Shown here: in pieces, positions 8,209 through 16,268 of the stretch
Layout of the letters: every line of letters begins with the position of its first letter
Position numbering within the stretch: the first letter of the stretch is position 1
Assembly: GCF_900142925.1 (NCBI RefSeq)
Contig: NZ_FRCN01000013.1
Coordinates: 113,880-177,879, forward strand
DNA length: 64,000 nucleotides
Source: Chitinophaga sp. CF418
GTDB taxonomy: Bacteria > Bacteroidota > Bacteroidia > Chitinophagales > Chitinophagaceae
Reading direction: 5' to 3'
Position numbers and translations under genes: made by a program
Notes under the pieces: generated by a model
Database searches by the model: none
Seen by the model: only the letters and a program-made list of their open reading frames with translations
Told to the model about the DNA's origin: nothing

Positions 8209-8808
8209 TTAAAAATTAAACTCACGGCTGGCTTCGTAGGATTCGATTTCTTTACGAAGGCTCAGCAGGTAGTCAATATCATCGTAGCCGTTGATCAGGC
8301 AAGTCTTTTTGTAAGGATTGATGTCGAAACGTGCTTCTTCACCGGTAGCAGCGATCTTAAGTGTCTGCTTTTCCAGGTCTACTTCCAGTTTGGCAGCAGG
8401 ATCTTTTTCGATAGCGCTGAAAATCTTGTCCAGGAACTCGTCAGTCACCTGGATAGGCAGGATAAAGTTGTTCAGTGCATTGTTCTTGAAGATATCTGCA
8501 AAGAAGCTGCTGATCACTACTTTGAAACCATAGTCGCCGATAGCCCACGCTGCATGCTCACGGGAGGAACCACAGCCAAAGTTCTTACCTGCTACCAGGA
8601 TCTCACCTTTGTAGATGGGATTGTTCAGCACAAAGTCCTTTTTAGGCTCATTGTTGCTCTCATAACGCCAGTCACGGAAGAGATTTTCTCCAAAGCCGTC
8701 CCTTGTTGTTGCTTTCAGGAAGCGGGCAGGGATGATCTGATCAGTATCAATATTTTCTATCGCAATAGGAACTGCGGTGGAAACCAGATGTTGAAAAGTC
8801 TTACTCAT
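8209..8808 (-). CDS. leuD: 3-isopropylmalate dehydratase small subunit
   Basis: Small (swivelling) subunit of isopropylmalate isomerase; pairs with LeuC to convert 2- to 3-isopropylmalate. The 199-residue protein shows TAVPIAIENIDTDQIIPARFL at the N-terminus and the classical GKNFGCGSSREHAAWAI segment. Length matches bacterial LeuD. It is separated from leuC by a methyltransferase gene, an unusual arrangement because leuC and leuD are usually adjacent. Confidence 0.95.
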   Translation of the reverse strand: MSKTFQHLVSTAVPIAIENIDTDQIIPARFLKATTRDGFGENLFRDWRYESNNEPKKDFVLNNPIYKGEILVAGKNFGCGSSREHAAWAIGDYGFKVVISSFFADIFKNNALNNFILPIQVTDEFLDKIFSAIEKDPAAKLEVDLEKQTLKIAATGEEARFDINPYKKTCLINGYDDIDYLLSLRKEIESYEASREFNF

Positions 8809-8848
8809 TATTTAATAGCCTTCCCAGGAAGGTCTTTCATTTTACAAG

Positions 8849-9607
8849 TTAAAGATCCGAATTAATTTTTTCTGCTTTTACACGTAAGCGCCTGTACATC
8901 ACAGACCATTTGCCATTGCGGAAGTTGGTAGCGCGTAAGGCTTCCTGTGCATCCTGCAGAACGGGCAGTCTGTCATTTTCCGGCACCTGTTCAAGGAAGT
9001 ATGTCCCGAACATCTGCAGCCATTCTACAATAGCATTGTCAGGGTCTGCCAATTCAGTTTCACGGTCAAAGAAAAGTACCTGCTTCACGCTGAATCCATA
9101 TTCTTCCAGCAGGGAAGTATATTCTCCTACAGAAGGGAAATACCAGAAAGGTTTGTAGCTGTAGCCCCTGTTATGCAGGGCTTTTTCCAGCGCTCCCAGG
9201 ATGTCGTCCACATTCCCTTTACCTCCCATTTCCAGTACCAGCCGCCCTCCGGGTTTCAGGTGCTGCCAGATGCGGTCCAGCGCCTTTTCCTGCTGGCGTA
9301 TCCAGTGCAGGGTAGCGTTTGTGAACACAGCATCGAAGGTTTCAGGCAGGGAGAAGTTAGTAGCATCCCCCACTTTGAAGGTGATATCCGGGTAATGCTC
9401 CTGCGCACTGGCGATCATAGAAGATGAAGCATCCAGTCCCGTTACTTTGGCGCCGGAAGCTGCTATCTGGGATGTCAGCTCGCCGGTACCACAACCCAGG
9501 TCCAGGATACTCTCCCCTTCCTTCGGTTGCAGCCATTCGATCAGGCTATTGCCGTATTCGAATACAAAAGCGTGCTTTTCCTTATATAATTCTGCGTTCC
9601 AGGACAT
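8849..9607 (-). CDS. Class I SAM-dependent methyltransferase, Tam-like, inside the leu operon
   Basis: A 252-residue methyltransferase with motif I ILDLGCGTG (residues 34-42), the acidic loop GLDASSSMI, motif II DAVFTNATLHWI, and LKPGGRLVLEMGG. The HW pair after the acidic turn and the overall plan resemble trans-aconitate 2-methyltransferase (Tam). The ATG at 9607 is preferred over an upstream TTG. It starts 10 bp after the leuC stop and ends 40 bp before leuD, so it is translated from the leu mRNA. Yeast Tmt1 methylates both trans-aconitate and 3-isopropylmalate, so a substrate linked to the LeuCD reaction is plausible. That substrate is inferred, not shown. Confidence 0.85.
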   Translation of the reverse strand: MSWNAELYKEKHAFVFEYGNSLIEWLQPKEGESILDLGCGTGELTSQIAASGAKVTGLDASSSMIASAQEHYPDITFKVGDATNFSLPETFDAVFTNATLHWIRQQEKALDRIWQHLKPGGRLVLEMGGKGNVDDILGALEKALHNRGYSYKPFWYFPSVGEYTSLLEEYGFSVKQVLFFDRETELADPDNAIVEWLQMFGTYFLEQVPENDRLPVLQDAQEALRATNFRNGKWSVMYRRLRVKAEKINSDL

Positions 9608-9617
9608 TTTCAATTGA

Positions 9618-11015
9618 TTATACCAGTTCTCTTACATCTGTTACTTTACCGGTGATGGCTGCTGCAGCTGCTGACAACGGGCTGGCCAGGAAGGTGCGGG
9701 CATTGGGTCCCTGACGGCCTTCGAAGTTACGGTTGGATGTAGAGATGCAATACATGCCGGCAGGTACCTTGTCTTCGTTCATGCCCAGGCATGCAGAGCA
9801 ACCTGGTTGACGTAAGCTGAAGCCTGCTGCTTCAAATATTTTGTCGATTCCTTCTTTCTTCGCCTGTGCTTCTACCTGCTTGGAACCAGGTACGATCCAT
9901 ACCACCACATCATCAGCCTTTTTCTTTCCCTTTACGAAGTCAGCCACCATACGGAGGTCTTCGATGCGGGAGTTGGTACAGCTGCCGATGAACACATAAT
10001 CCACCTTTTTACCCAGCAGTCCGGCGCCTGGTTCCAGGCCCATATAATCCAGGGATTTTTTGAAGGATGGCTTTTCCTTTTCTTCCATGCTTTCCAGCGT
10101 AGGAATATGCTGGGTTACGCCGATACCCATGCCCGGGTTAGTACCGTAGGTGATCATCGGCTCGATATCAGCCGCGTCAAAGGTCAGCACTTCGTCGAAA
10201 GTAGCATCTGCATCGGTGTACAGCGTCTTCCAGTAAGCCAGCGCCTTATCCCATTCTGCACCTTTTGGCGCAAACTCACGGCCTTTAATATATTCGAAAG
10301 TAGTTTCGTCAGGAGCGATCAGACCACCGCGGGCACCCATTTCGATGCTCATGTTACAGATGGTCATACGGGCTTCCATGCTCAGGCTGCGGATAGCCTC
10401 GCCGGCATATTCCACAAAGTAGCCGGTAGCACCGGAAGCGGATATTTTAGAGATGATGTACAGGATAATATCCTTGGACACCACGCCTTTCTTCAGTTTG
10501 CCATTCACCTCGATCTTCATGCGTTTTGGACGGTATTGCAGGATACACTGGGTAGCCAGGACCTGTTCTACCTCGGAAGTACCGATACCGAAGGCAATTG
10601 CGCCAAAAGCGCCGTGTGTACTGGTATGGCTGTCGCCGCATACGATGGTCATTCCCGGCAGGGTAATACCCAGTTCGGGCCCGATCACGTGTACAATACC
10701 CTGGTAAGGATGTCCCAGACCGTACAGTTCCACGCCGAACTCTTTGGTGTTGGTGGTCAGCATTTCTACCTGTTTGCGGCTCAGGGCCTCTTTAATAGGC
10801 AGGTGCTGGTCGATGGTAGGTACATTATGGTCTGCCGTAGCCCTGGTTTTAGCAGTACGGAAAACCGGAATGCCCCTTTTGCGCAGTCCGTCAAAGGCCT
10901 GAGGACTGGTCACTTCATGAATAAAATGCGTGTTGATGTATACTGCATCCGGAAAACCGGCTTTGCTAACCACCACATGGCTGTCCCAGATCTTGTCAAA
11001 TAATGTTTTTCCCAT
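9618..11015 (-). CDS. leuC: 3-isopropylmalate dehydratase large subunit
   Basis: Aconitase-family subunit that binds the 4Fe-4S cluster. The 465-residue protein begins GKTLFDKIWDSHVV, has the GDSHTSTHGAFGAIAFGIG motif, and shows the cluster cysteines in FIGSCTNSR and in GCSACLGMN. Length is usual for bacterial LeuC. It is the first gene of the leu operon and diverges from the helical-repeat gene at 11232, with a 216-bp shared upstream region. Confidence 0.96.
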   Translation of the reverse strand: MGKTLFDKIWDSHVVVSKAGFPDAVYINTHFIHEVTSPQAFDGLRKRGIPVFRTAKTRATADHNVPTIDQHLPIKEALSRKQVEMLTTNTKEFGVELYGLGHPYQGIVHVIGPELGITLPGMTIVCGDSHTSTHGAFGAIAFGIGTSEVEQVLATQCILQYRPKRMKIEVNGKLKKGVVSKDIILYIISKISASGATGYFVEYAGEAIRSLSMEARMTICNMSIEMGARGGLIAPDETTFEYIKGREFAPKGAEWDKALAYWKTLYTDADATFDEVLTFDAADIEPMITYGTNPGMGIGVTQHIPTLESMEEKEKPSFKKSLDYMGLEPGAGLLGKKVDYVFIGSCTNSRIEDLRMVADFVKGKKKADDVVVWIVPGSKQVEAQAKKEGIDKIFEAAGFSLRQPGCSACLGMNEDKVPAGMYCISTSNRNFEGRQGPNARTFLASPLSAAAAAITGKVTDVRELV

Positions 11016-11112
11016 CCGTAATTTTACATTTTGAAACGCCTTGTGTTAAGATCATCAGACACTGACACCGGCGAAATTGATAATTTTGTGCTTCCTAGTT
11101 TGTTTGTACCTT

Positions 11113-11120
11113 CAAAGCTA
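11113..11120 (-). promoter_or_regulatory. Candidate -7 promoter element for leuC operon
   Basis: On the minus strand this reads TAGCTTTG, a full match to the Bacteroidota -7 consensus TAnnTTTG. It would place the transcript start near 11107, about 90 nt before leuC. I see no good TTTG at the -33 position, so this is tentative. No leader peptide or T-box was recognised in the leader. Confidence 0.4.
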
Positions 11121-11192
11121 ATAGTCAATGTTAATTACCACATAGCTAAATTTGACTTAATTACGATATATAACTAGGCCTGACATCGATTA

Positions 11193-11200
11193 TATTTTTG
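11193..11200 (+). promoter_or_regulatory. Candidate -7 promoter element for the helical-repeat gene
   Basis: TATTTTTG fits TAnnTTTG exactly. Transcription would start near 11207, which excludes the TTG at 11202 as a start codon and supports the ATG at 11232. A clear -33 TTTG at the right distance is missing. Confidence 0.4.
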
Positions 11201-11231
11201 ATTGTCAGTCAATTATAACACATTATTAACG

Positions 11232-12785
11232 ATGTCCAACAACCAGCACGACGCCCTCTTTATATTAATTAAAACACTCACAAAAGCTGAAAAGCGTAAT
11301 TTTCAACTTGCTTTTAATAAAAATAACACTAAGGAGGACGTTCTCTTCATTCAACTTTTCAACACGCTGGACAAATTAAAGGAGTATGATGAAGAATTGA
11401 TCCTCAAGAAGATACCCGCTATCAAAAAGCAACAGCTTAGTAATGTTAAAGCTCACCTTTATAAGCAACTGCTTACCAGCCTCCGCCTGTTGTACAAGCA
11501 GAAAGATCCACTGATAGACCTGCGGGAGCAGCTGGATTATGCGCGTGTATTGTACAGTAAAGGGCTTTATAATCAGAGCCTTAAGATCCTTTCCCGGGCC
11601 AAAGCCATGGCAATTGAGCAGGAAGAGGTCATGCTAAGCTATGAAATTATAGAATTTGAAAAACAGATCGAGAGCCGGCACATTACCCGCAGCCTGGAGA
11701 ACCGGGCTGACGAACTGAGCGCCGAGTCCCGCCAGATAGAACACCGCCTCAGCAATATCAGCCGTCTTTCCACGCTGGCCCTCCGGATGTACGGCCTGTA
11801 CCTGAAACTAGGTCATGCCCGGGATGCCAAAGATGCCGCCATGGTAAAAATGTTCTTCGAACAGGAATTACCGGCCAACTGTGGCAACGATATGAGCTTC
11901 TACGAGAAGATCCACCTTTACCAGGCCTATAGCTGGTATTATTACATCCTCCAGGACTTTGTCATGTTCTACCGCTACACCCAGAAATGGGTGGACCTGT
12001 TCAAGGAATACCCTTCCCTGCAGCGGACCGATGTGGAACTGTACATCAAGGCTATGCACAACCTGCTGACTGCCCTTTTTTATACCATGAACCATGAAAA
12101 GTTCATGCGGGACCTGGATGAGCTGGAAACCTTCATTGCAGAGAACCAGGAAAGCTTCAATGAGAATACCAAGACCTCTGCGTTTGTGTATGTATATACG
12201 GCGCGTATTAACCGTTACTTCCTGGAAGGAACTTTCAGTGATGGATTATCCCTCGTGCCGCAGCTGGAAACAGAGATCGCCGAGCATCAGCTGAAGATAG
12301 ACCAGCACAGGGTACTGTTGTTCTACTACAAAATAGCCTGCCTGTACTTCGGCAGCGGGGATAATAACAAGGCAATCGATTATCTGAATAAGATCATCCA
12401 CCTGCGGATAGGCAACCTGCGTGCTGATATTCAATGCTTTGCGCGCATTCTTCACCTGATAGCCCATTATGAGCTGGAAAACTACAGCCTGGTGGAATAC
12501 CTGATCAAATCTGTTTACCATTTCATCGCCAAGAACAAAGACCTTGGCCAGATGATGGAGGAAATATTAAAATTCTTACGGCGGAATATCTACGCGCATC
12601 CCAAAGCCCTGCGCAGCGCCTTTGCCGACCTCAAGGAGAGACTGGTACAGCTGTCTCAGAACCCTTACGAAAGGCGGTCCTTCCTGTACCTGGATATTAT
12701 TTCCTGGCTGGAGAGTAAGATTGAGGGAATACCGGTGCAGGAGATCATCCACCGGAAATTTGTACGTAAAGAAAAGAGAATATAA
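11232..12785 (+). CDS. Hypothetical helical-repeat (TPR-like) protein
   Basis: A 517-residue, mostly alpha-helical protein that I cannot assign. Many segments have TPR-like spacing of small and aromatic residues, for example SYEIIEFEKQI, YEKIHLYQAYSWYYYILQDF and LLFYYKIACLYFGSGDNNKAIDYLNKII (residues about 350-400). There is no signal peptide or membrane span, so it should be cytoplasmic. The ATG at 11232 (MSNNQHDALFILI) is preferred over an upstream TTG. It diverges from leuC. Its 3' end runs into the palindromic 11-bp repeat region. A scaffold or regulatory role is possible from the fold type only. Confidence 0.75.
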   Translation: MSNNQHDALFILIKTLTKAEKRNFQLAFNKNNTKEDVLFIQLFNTLDKLKEYDEELILKKIPAIKKQQLSNVKAHLYKQLLTSLRLLYKQKDPLIDLREQLDYARVLYSKGLYNQSLKILSRAKAMAIEQEEVMLSYEIIEFEKQIESRHITRSLENRADELSAESRQIEHRLSNISRLSTLALRMYGLYLKLGHARDAKDAAMVKMFFEQELPANCGNDMSFYEKIHLYQAYSWYYYILQDFVMFYRYTQKWVDLFKEYPSLQRTDVELYIKAMHNLLTALFYTMNHEKFMRDLDELETFIAENQESFNENTKTSAFVYVYTARINRYFLEGTFSDGLSLVPQLETEIAEHQLKIDQHRVLLFYYKIACLYFGSGDNNKAIDYLNKIIHLRIGNLRADIQCFARILHLIAHYELENYSLVEYLIKSVYHFIAKNKDLGQMMEEILKFLRRNIYAHPKALRSAFADLKERLVQLSQNPYERRSFLYLDIISWLESKIEGIPVQEIIHRKFVRKEKRI

Positions 12786-12800
12786 TGATGTCCTGATATC

Positions 12801-12932
12801 GTTTTGACTAGTATCAAGCTTCGTTTCTCCTATGTCTATCTTACGTTCATCCTAGGTCTTTGAACGTAAGATGAACGTAAGTTGGACATAGGAGAAACGA
12901 AGCTTGTACGGGACTATATCGAAACATATCTG
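12801..12932. repeat. 11-bp-period repeat array, locus A, forming a long hairpin
   Basis: The space between two convergent genes divides into 11-bp units. Left half (plus strand): GTTTCTCCTAT at 12823, GTCTATCTTAC at 12834, GTTCATCCTAG at 12845. The right half holds inverted units: TAAGATGAACG at 12867, TAAGTTGGACA at 12878, TAGGAGAAACG at 12889. As a result 12816-12836 is a perfect 21-bp inverted copy of 12885-12905, and 12838-12849 is a 12-bp inverted copy of 12861-12872. An outer 8-bp pair (12791-12798 with 12933-12940) may extend it. It may act as a two-way terminator, but internal unit periodicity is not expected of one and there is no U-tract. Confidence 0.85.
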
Positions 12933-12941
12933 TATCAGGAC

Positions 12942-13802
12942 TTATACCCCTTCAGTTGGTTCCGTCTTTTGGTCACCCAGGTCTGTGTCAGCAGCATCTG
13001 TCTGCTCACTTACCTGCTCATTGCCATTCCCATTGCCATTCTTATCGGCCGGCAGCGGATCTTTATACTGCACTTTTTCCTTGACGTTGAACAAGGTTTT
13101 AAACACTTCTTCCAGTTTCTCAGATGCTTCTTTAGAGAACAGGCCTACCAGGCAGGCTATAGCCATCATTCCATAAGGGTTTAGCGGCACACTGTCACGC
13201 TGTTCCGTAGCCTCGCTCTTTTCCGCAGCAGGTATTGCCGCGGTGGAATCGGAAGCTGTAGCAGCGGAGTCCACAGCTGTGGAATCCTGTGTAGTAGCAC
13301 CATGAGTGGTAGATTCTTCCGGTACAGCACTGGCGCTCACCTCTCCTTCTGTAACAGCCGGTGTGGAAACGGTTTCCGTAGTCTGATTATTTTCAGGCAA
13401 TTCTGGCGCTACCGGCGGACTGTAGGTCAGGATACCTCCTCTCAGCAACATATAAAAAAACATCGCCATACCGGCTCCGATCAATGGTCTTAACAGGTAC
13501 CAGGGTATCCAGGTGGTCACAAATGTGCGGTTACCCACAAAAGCGGTGAAGGAGATAATGAGGTGGACATTAGCGCCCAGGGCTCCGCCCAGTACCATCA
13601 ACAACAGGAAACGGTGTTCAGCGGTAATGGTATAGACACTTCCGAAGAGCTTGAAGGGATCTTTACTGCTCACATAACCGGAGGGCCAGATGCAGATGAT
13701 AGTGTAAAAAAGGAGGATGGCCATTACGCCGAAAAGGATAGTTAGGGTAATGATCCAGGCGCGGTCTTTGGCAGACCGGGTTTGCTGTGATGTGTTGGAC
13801 AT
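12942..13802 (-). CDS. Hypothetical membrane protein
   Basis: A 286-residue protein without a family I recognise. Hydrophobic segments lie near residues 15-37, 63-83 and 98-120 (WIITLTILFGVMAILLFYTI, FLLLMVLGGALGANVHLII, LLRPLIGAGMAMFFYMLL). A long low-complexity stretch rich in Thr, Ser, Ala and Glu follows (about 125-205), then a further hydrophobic patch PYGMMAIACLVGLFSKEA and an acidic tail. It looks like an inner-membrane protein with a disordered loop. It is flanked on both sides by 11-bp-period repeat arrays and has no evident operon partner. Confidence 0.75.
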   Translation of the reverse strand: MSNTSQQTRSAKDRAWIITLTILFGVMAILLFYTIICIWPSGYVSSKDPFKLFGSVYTITAEHRFLLLMVLGGALGANVHLIISFTAFVGNRTFVTTWIPWYLLRPLIGAGMAMFFYMLLRGGILTYSPPVAPELPENNQTTETVSTPAVTEGEVSASAVPEESTTHGATTQDSTAVDSAATASDSTAAIPAAEKSEATEQRDSVPLNPYGMMAIACLVGLFSKEASEKLEEVFKTLFNVKEKVQYKDPLPADKNGNGNGNEQVSEQTDAADTDLGDQKTEPTEGV

Positions 13803-13843
13803 AGGTGTTTATTAATAGTGTTACGGTGGATAGTAATATTATC

Positions 13844-13884
13844 AAACAGCCACACGGTTGCTCGCGACAACGGTGTGGCTGTTT
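13844..13884. terminator. Hairpin, probable terminator for the Gfo/Idh transcript
   Basis: AAACAGCCACAC (13844-13855) and GTGTGGCTGTTT (13873-13884) are perfect 12-bp inverted repeats with a 17-nt loop. T-rich sequence follows on the minus strand. It is about 315 bp after the Gfo/Idh stop and 40 bp before the start of the membrane-protein gene, so it separates the two. Confidence 0.6.
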
Positions 13885-13898
13885 ATTATTAAAGAAAA

Positions 13899-14036
13899 CA
13901 TTTGTTCGACGCTTCTTCGTCGCTTCTTCGTCCCTTGTTCGTCGTTAGCCTGCAAGCGTGCTTGTTCTCTCCGTCTTCTCTGCTTCTTCTCTGCTTGTTC
14001 TCTCCGTCTTCTCTGCTTCTTCTCTGCTTGTTCTCT
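13899..14036. repeat. 11-bp-period tandem repeat array, locus B
   Basis: The core is a perfect 33-bp direct repeat, 13960-13992 and 13993-14025, plus an 11-bp third start (14026-14036). Each 33-mer is three 11-bp units: GCTTGTTCTCT, CCGTCTTCTCT, GCTTCTTCTCT. Upstream, 13910-13942 holds three further 11-mers (CGCTTCTTCGT twice, then CCCTTGTTCGT). The plus strand is pyrimidine-rich. It is not CRISPR-like, since units abut without spacers. Confidence 0.85.
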
Positions 14037-14199
14037 CAGGCTCGCTCATTAAGCCAGCTCCTCCTGCAGTTGCATGTTCGTAACCCGGGGCTGCAAACAC
14101 GCGGCTCCCCGGAGCCGGAATGCAATGAGTTATCCATTGAAAATCCGGATAAGGACAGATGCCGGAGAACGACGGAAAATCCCGCTCCAGGTATCTTCT

Positions 14200-15279
14200 T
14201 TACTTAAGAACAATGCGCTTTCCCTCCTTTACAGAAGTACGGGCAGCTTCCAGAATGCGGACAACGATCAGGTTGTTTTCCAGAGAAGACAGATCATTTC
14301 CGGGCTTCAGGGTACCATTCAGCACAGCTGCAAGATACGTAATATTGTCGGTATAGGCTGCTTCCGGCACTTTAACCGGCTGATATTCACTCTTTTTACG
14401 CTGTTGCAGGTCGCTGGGATTCAATGCATGGAGGTAACCTGATTTACCAAAAACCTCCCAGTCTTTGATGCTGAACGGCCAGTTCCAGGACGCCTCTATG
14501 ATACCGGTAGCCTCAGGATATTCCAGCAGGATGGTCGCGTCGTCTTCCACCTTGGGATACACAGATGGTTTAATGTGGCGGGCTACCGCTGTAACGGCGA
14601 TCGGCGCTTTGCCATCCATCAGCCAGGTCATCAGGTTAGCGCCATAACAGCCGAAGTCCATCAGCGCTCCTCCCCCGTTCTTTACAGGGTCAGTCAGCCA
14701 ACGCAGGAAGTCTTCGCTGCAACCTATTTCCCGCGGACCTTCATGACCGTCGTGCACCACCATTTTACGCACAGGACCGATAGCATCCTGTTTTTTCACC
14801 ATATCATACACATATTGGTTGGTATTGTACCAGGTAGTTTCGAAGTTGGTCAGCAGGGGAATATGATGCTTCCTTGCCAGCGCCGCCATTCTTTCCGCCT
14901 GGGCTACCGTGGTGGCCAGTGGTTTTTCCACCATCACCGGGATGCCTTTAGGCGCGCAGGCTTCTACGATGTTAATATGTTCTGCCACCGGATTATAACC
15001 CAATACTGCATCAGGGTGTTTATGCGCCAGCAGGGCATTCAGATCAGGGTAAAAAAGGGAATCAGGCAGCTGATAGCTTTTTTTATAACGCGCTATCAGT
15101 TGAGCATCTGCTTCGGCAATACCTGCAATAGTTACCTGGCCTTTTTTCCATTGATGCATCAGCAGGTGTACGTGGTCGTGCGATAAACCAACTACACCCA
15201 CATTCAATGGTTGTTGTGCAACTGCTGTAAAAGCAACGAATAAAAACAAAAAGCTCTGACTTAGGATCTTCTTCATCAT
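14200..15279 (-). CDS. Exported Gfo/Idh/MocA family oxidoreductase
   Basis: A 359-residue NAD(P)-dependent oxidoreductase-type protein. After a signal peptide (residues 1-21, ending VAFTAVAQQ) it has the Rossmann start LNVGVVGLSHDHVH, the family's EKPLATTVAQAERM motif with the catalytic-type lysine, and GGGALMDFGCYGANLMTWL in the C-terminal domain. Export is common among Gfo/Idh proteins of Bacteroidota, many of which act on glycans or polyols. It lies 27 bp downstream of a DUF2314 gene on the same strand. Substrate unknown. Confidence 0.88.
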   Translation of the reverse strand: MMKKILSQSFLFLFVAFTAVAQQPLNVGVVGLSHDHVHLLMHQWKKGQVTIAGIAEADAQLIARYKKSYQLPDSLFYPDLNALLAHKHPDAVLGYNPVAEHINIVEACAPKGIPVMVEKPLATTVAQAERMAALARKHHIPLLTNFETTWYNTNQYVYDMVKKQDAIGPVRKMVVHDGHEGPREIGCSEDFLRWLTDPVKNGGGALMDFGCYGANLMTWLMDGKAPIAVTAVARHIKPSVYPKVEDDATILLEYPEATGIIEASWNWPFSIKDWEVFGKSGYLHALNPSDLQQRKKSEYQPVKVPEAAYTDNITYLAAVLNGTLKPGNDLSSLENNLIVVRILEAARTSVKEGKRIVLK

Positions 15280-15306
15280 GACATGGATTATTTGGACCTG
15301 TATATT

Positions 15307-16179
15307 TTATTCTACTATATTTAGTACTCTCCAACCATCTTCACCTTTAAACGTGTAGATCTCCTGCCTGCTTTTTTTTCCATCAGGGAAAATGCAGACT
15401 TCTGTGATCAGGTAAAGATTGTCCGTGATCTTTTTACGATAAGGGTAAGCGCGGCGCAGGTCTTTAAAAACCGGGAATCCATCATTTTTAAGACTTTTGA
15501 TGAATGATGCGCGTAAAATGTCGGCAGTAGTTTCTAATACTTCCCTTCCGCTGTATCTGTCATTCATTTTCAGTAACAGCAATCTGGCTTCCTCTTCAAA
15601 GTTCTTACAGGCAATGGCCTTTTCTATATCCTGTTCATCGTAGGCATCTTCCAGGCATAGAATGGCTCCTTCAGGCGTGGAAAAATCGTGTACAAAGTAA
15701 TCAATGCCCTCATCAATGTATAAGCCCACCTGCCGGTCAAATTCAGGCCGTTCATGCACAGGCCGGCCATCGCGGATGGCGCGGATAGTATACCCTCCTA
15801 TCAGCCGTCCGTCTTCAATGATCATCCAATCGGAAATAAAACGGGGATCGATACCGATCTTCTGATCGACCGAAACAGAATTGACATAGACCGGCCTATT
15901 CCCAACTATTCCATACAGGTTACCTTCTTCATCAAAGCTGGGAGAGATCAGCCAGAGGTGTTCGCGGTTCACACCATCGTCGATCAGCACCTTTACGGAA
16001 AAGTATTGCTGCTCCGGATCCGGCTCCAGCAGGCAGGTTTGGAAATAATGTAAAGTAGCATTGGCTTTTTCGATAGCCCAGTTCATACGTTCATCATCAT
16101 CAGCTATGTGCACAACCGGCAACTGCTCTTCAGTACCGGCATCGTTGCGTCTACCAAAGATTTTTGATAAAAAACCCAT
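15307..16179 (-). CDS. DUF2314 domain protein
   Basis: A 290-residue cytoplasmic protein. Residues about 30-145 match the DUF2314 pattern: DDDERMNWAIEKANATLHYF, then HLWLISPSFDEEGNLYGIV and a YVNSVSVDQKIGIDP segment. The C-terminal half, LLLLKMNDRYSGREVLET onwards, is unassigned. The ATG at 16179 (MGFLSKIFGRR) is chosen over a TTG two codons upstream. No function is established for this family. It precedes the Gfo/Idh gene and may be co-transcribed with it. Confidence 0.75.
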   Translation of the reverse strand: MGFLSKIFGRRNDAGTEEQLPVVHIADDDERMNWAIEKANATLHYFQTCLLEPDPEQQYFSVKVLIDDGVNREHLWLISPSFDEEGNLYGIVGNRPVYVNSVSVDQKIGIDPRFISDWMIIEDGRLIGGYTIRAIRDGRPVHERPEFDRQVGLYIDEGIDYFVHDFSTPEGAILCLEDAYDEQDIEKAIACKNFEEEARLLLLKMNDRYSGREVLETTADILRASFIKSLKNDGFPVFKDLRRAYPYRKKITDNLYLITEVCIFPDGKKSRQEIYTFKGEDGWRVLNIVE

Positions 16180-16268
16180 AGTCAATGGTTAAAATATGTT
16201 TGTGTCCTGTGCCCCTGTTTACGATCTCCGGACGAATATACCCATATTTTCACTTTGAAAGTGAGGGC

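Larger units (their letters stand above)
13803..14199. other. 397-bp intergenic region with hairpin and repeat array
   Basis: This gap between the membrane-protein gene and the Gfo/Idh gene (both minus) holds a hairpin (13844-13884) and an 11-bp-period tandem array (about 13899-14036). The remainder (14037-14199) shows no further structure I can name. The plus-strand open frame across it has Leu/Ser repeats produced by the array, and I do not call it a gene. Confidence 0.7.

Noticed and set aside
13899..14036. Possible CRISPR array
   Set aside because: Units are 11 bp and abut with no spacers; no cas gene is nearby.
13902..14207. Plus-strand open frame with Leu/Ser-rich 11-residue repeats
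   Set aside because: It is produced by the 11-bp tandem array; 33-bp blocks keep any frame open, and there is no start context or similarity.
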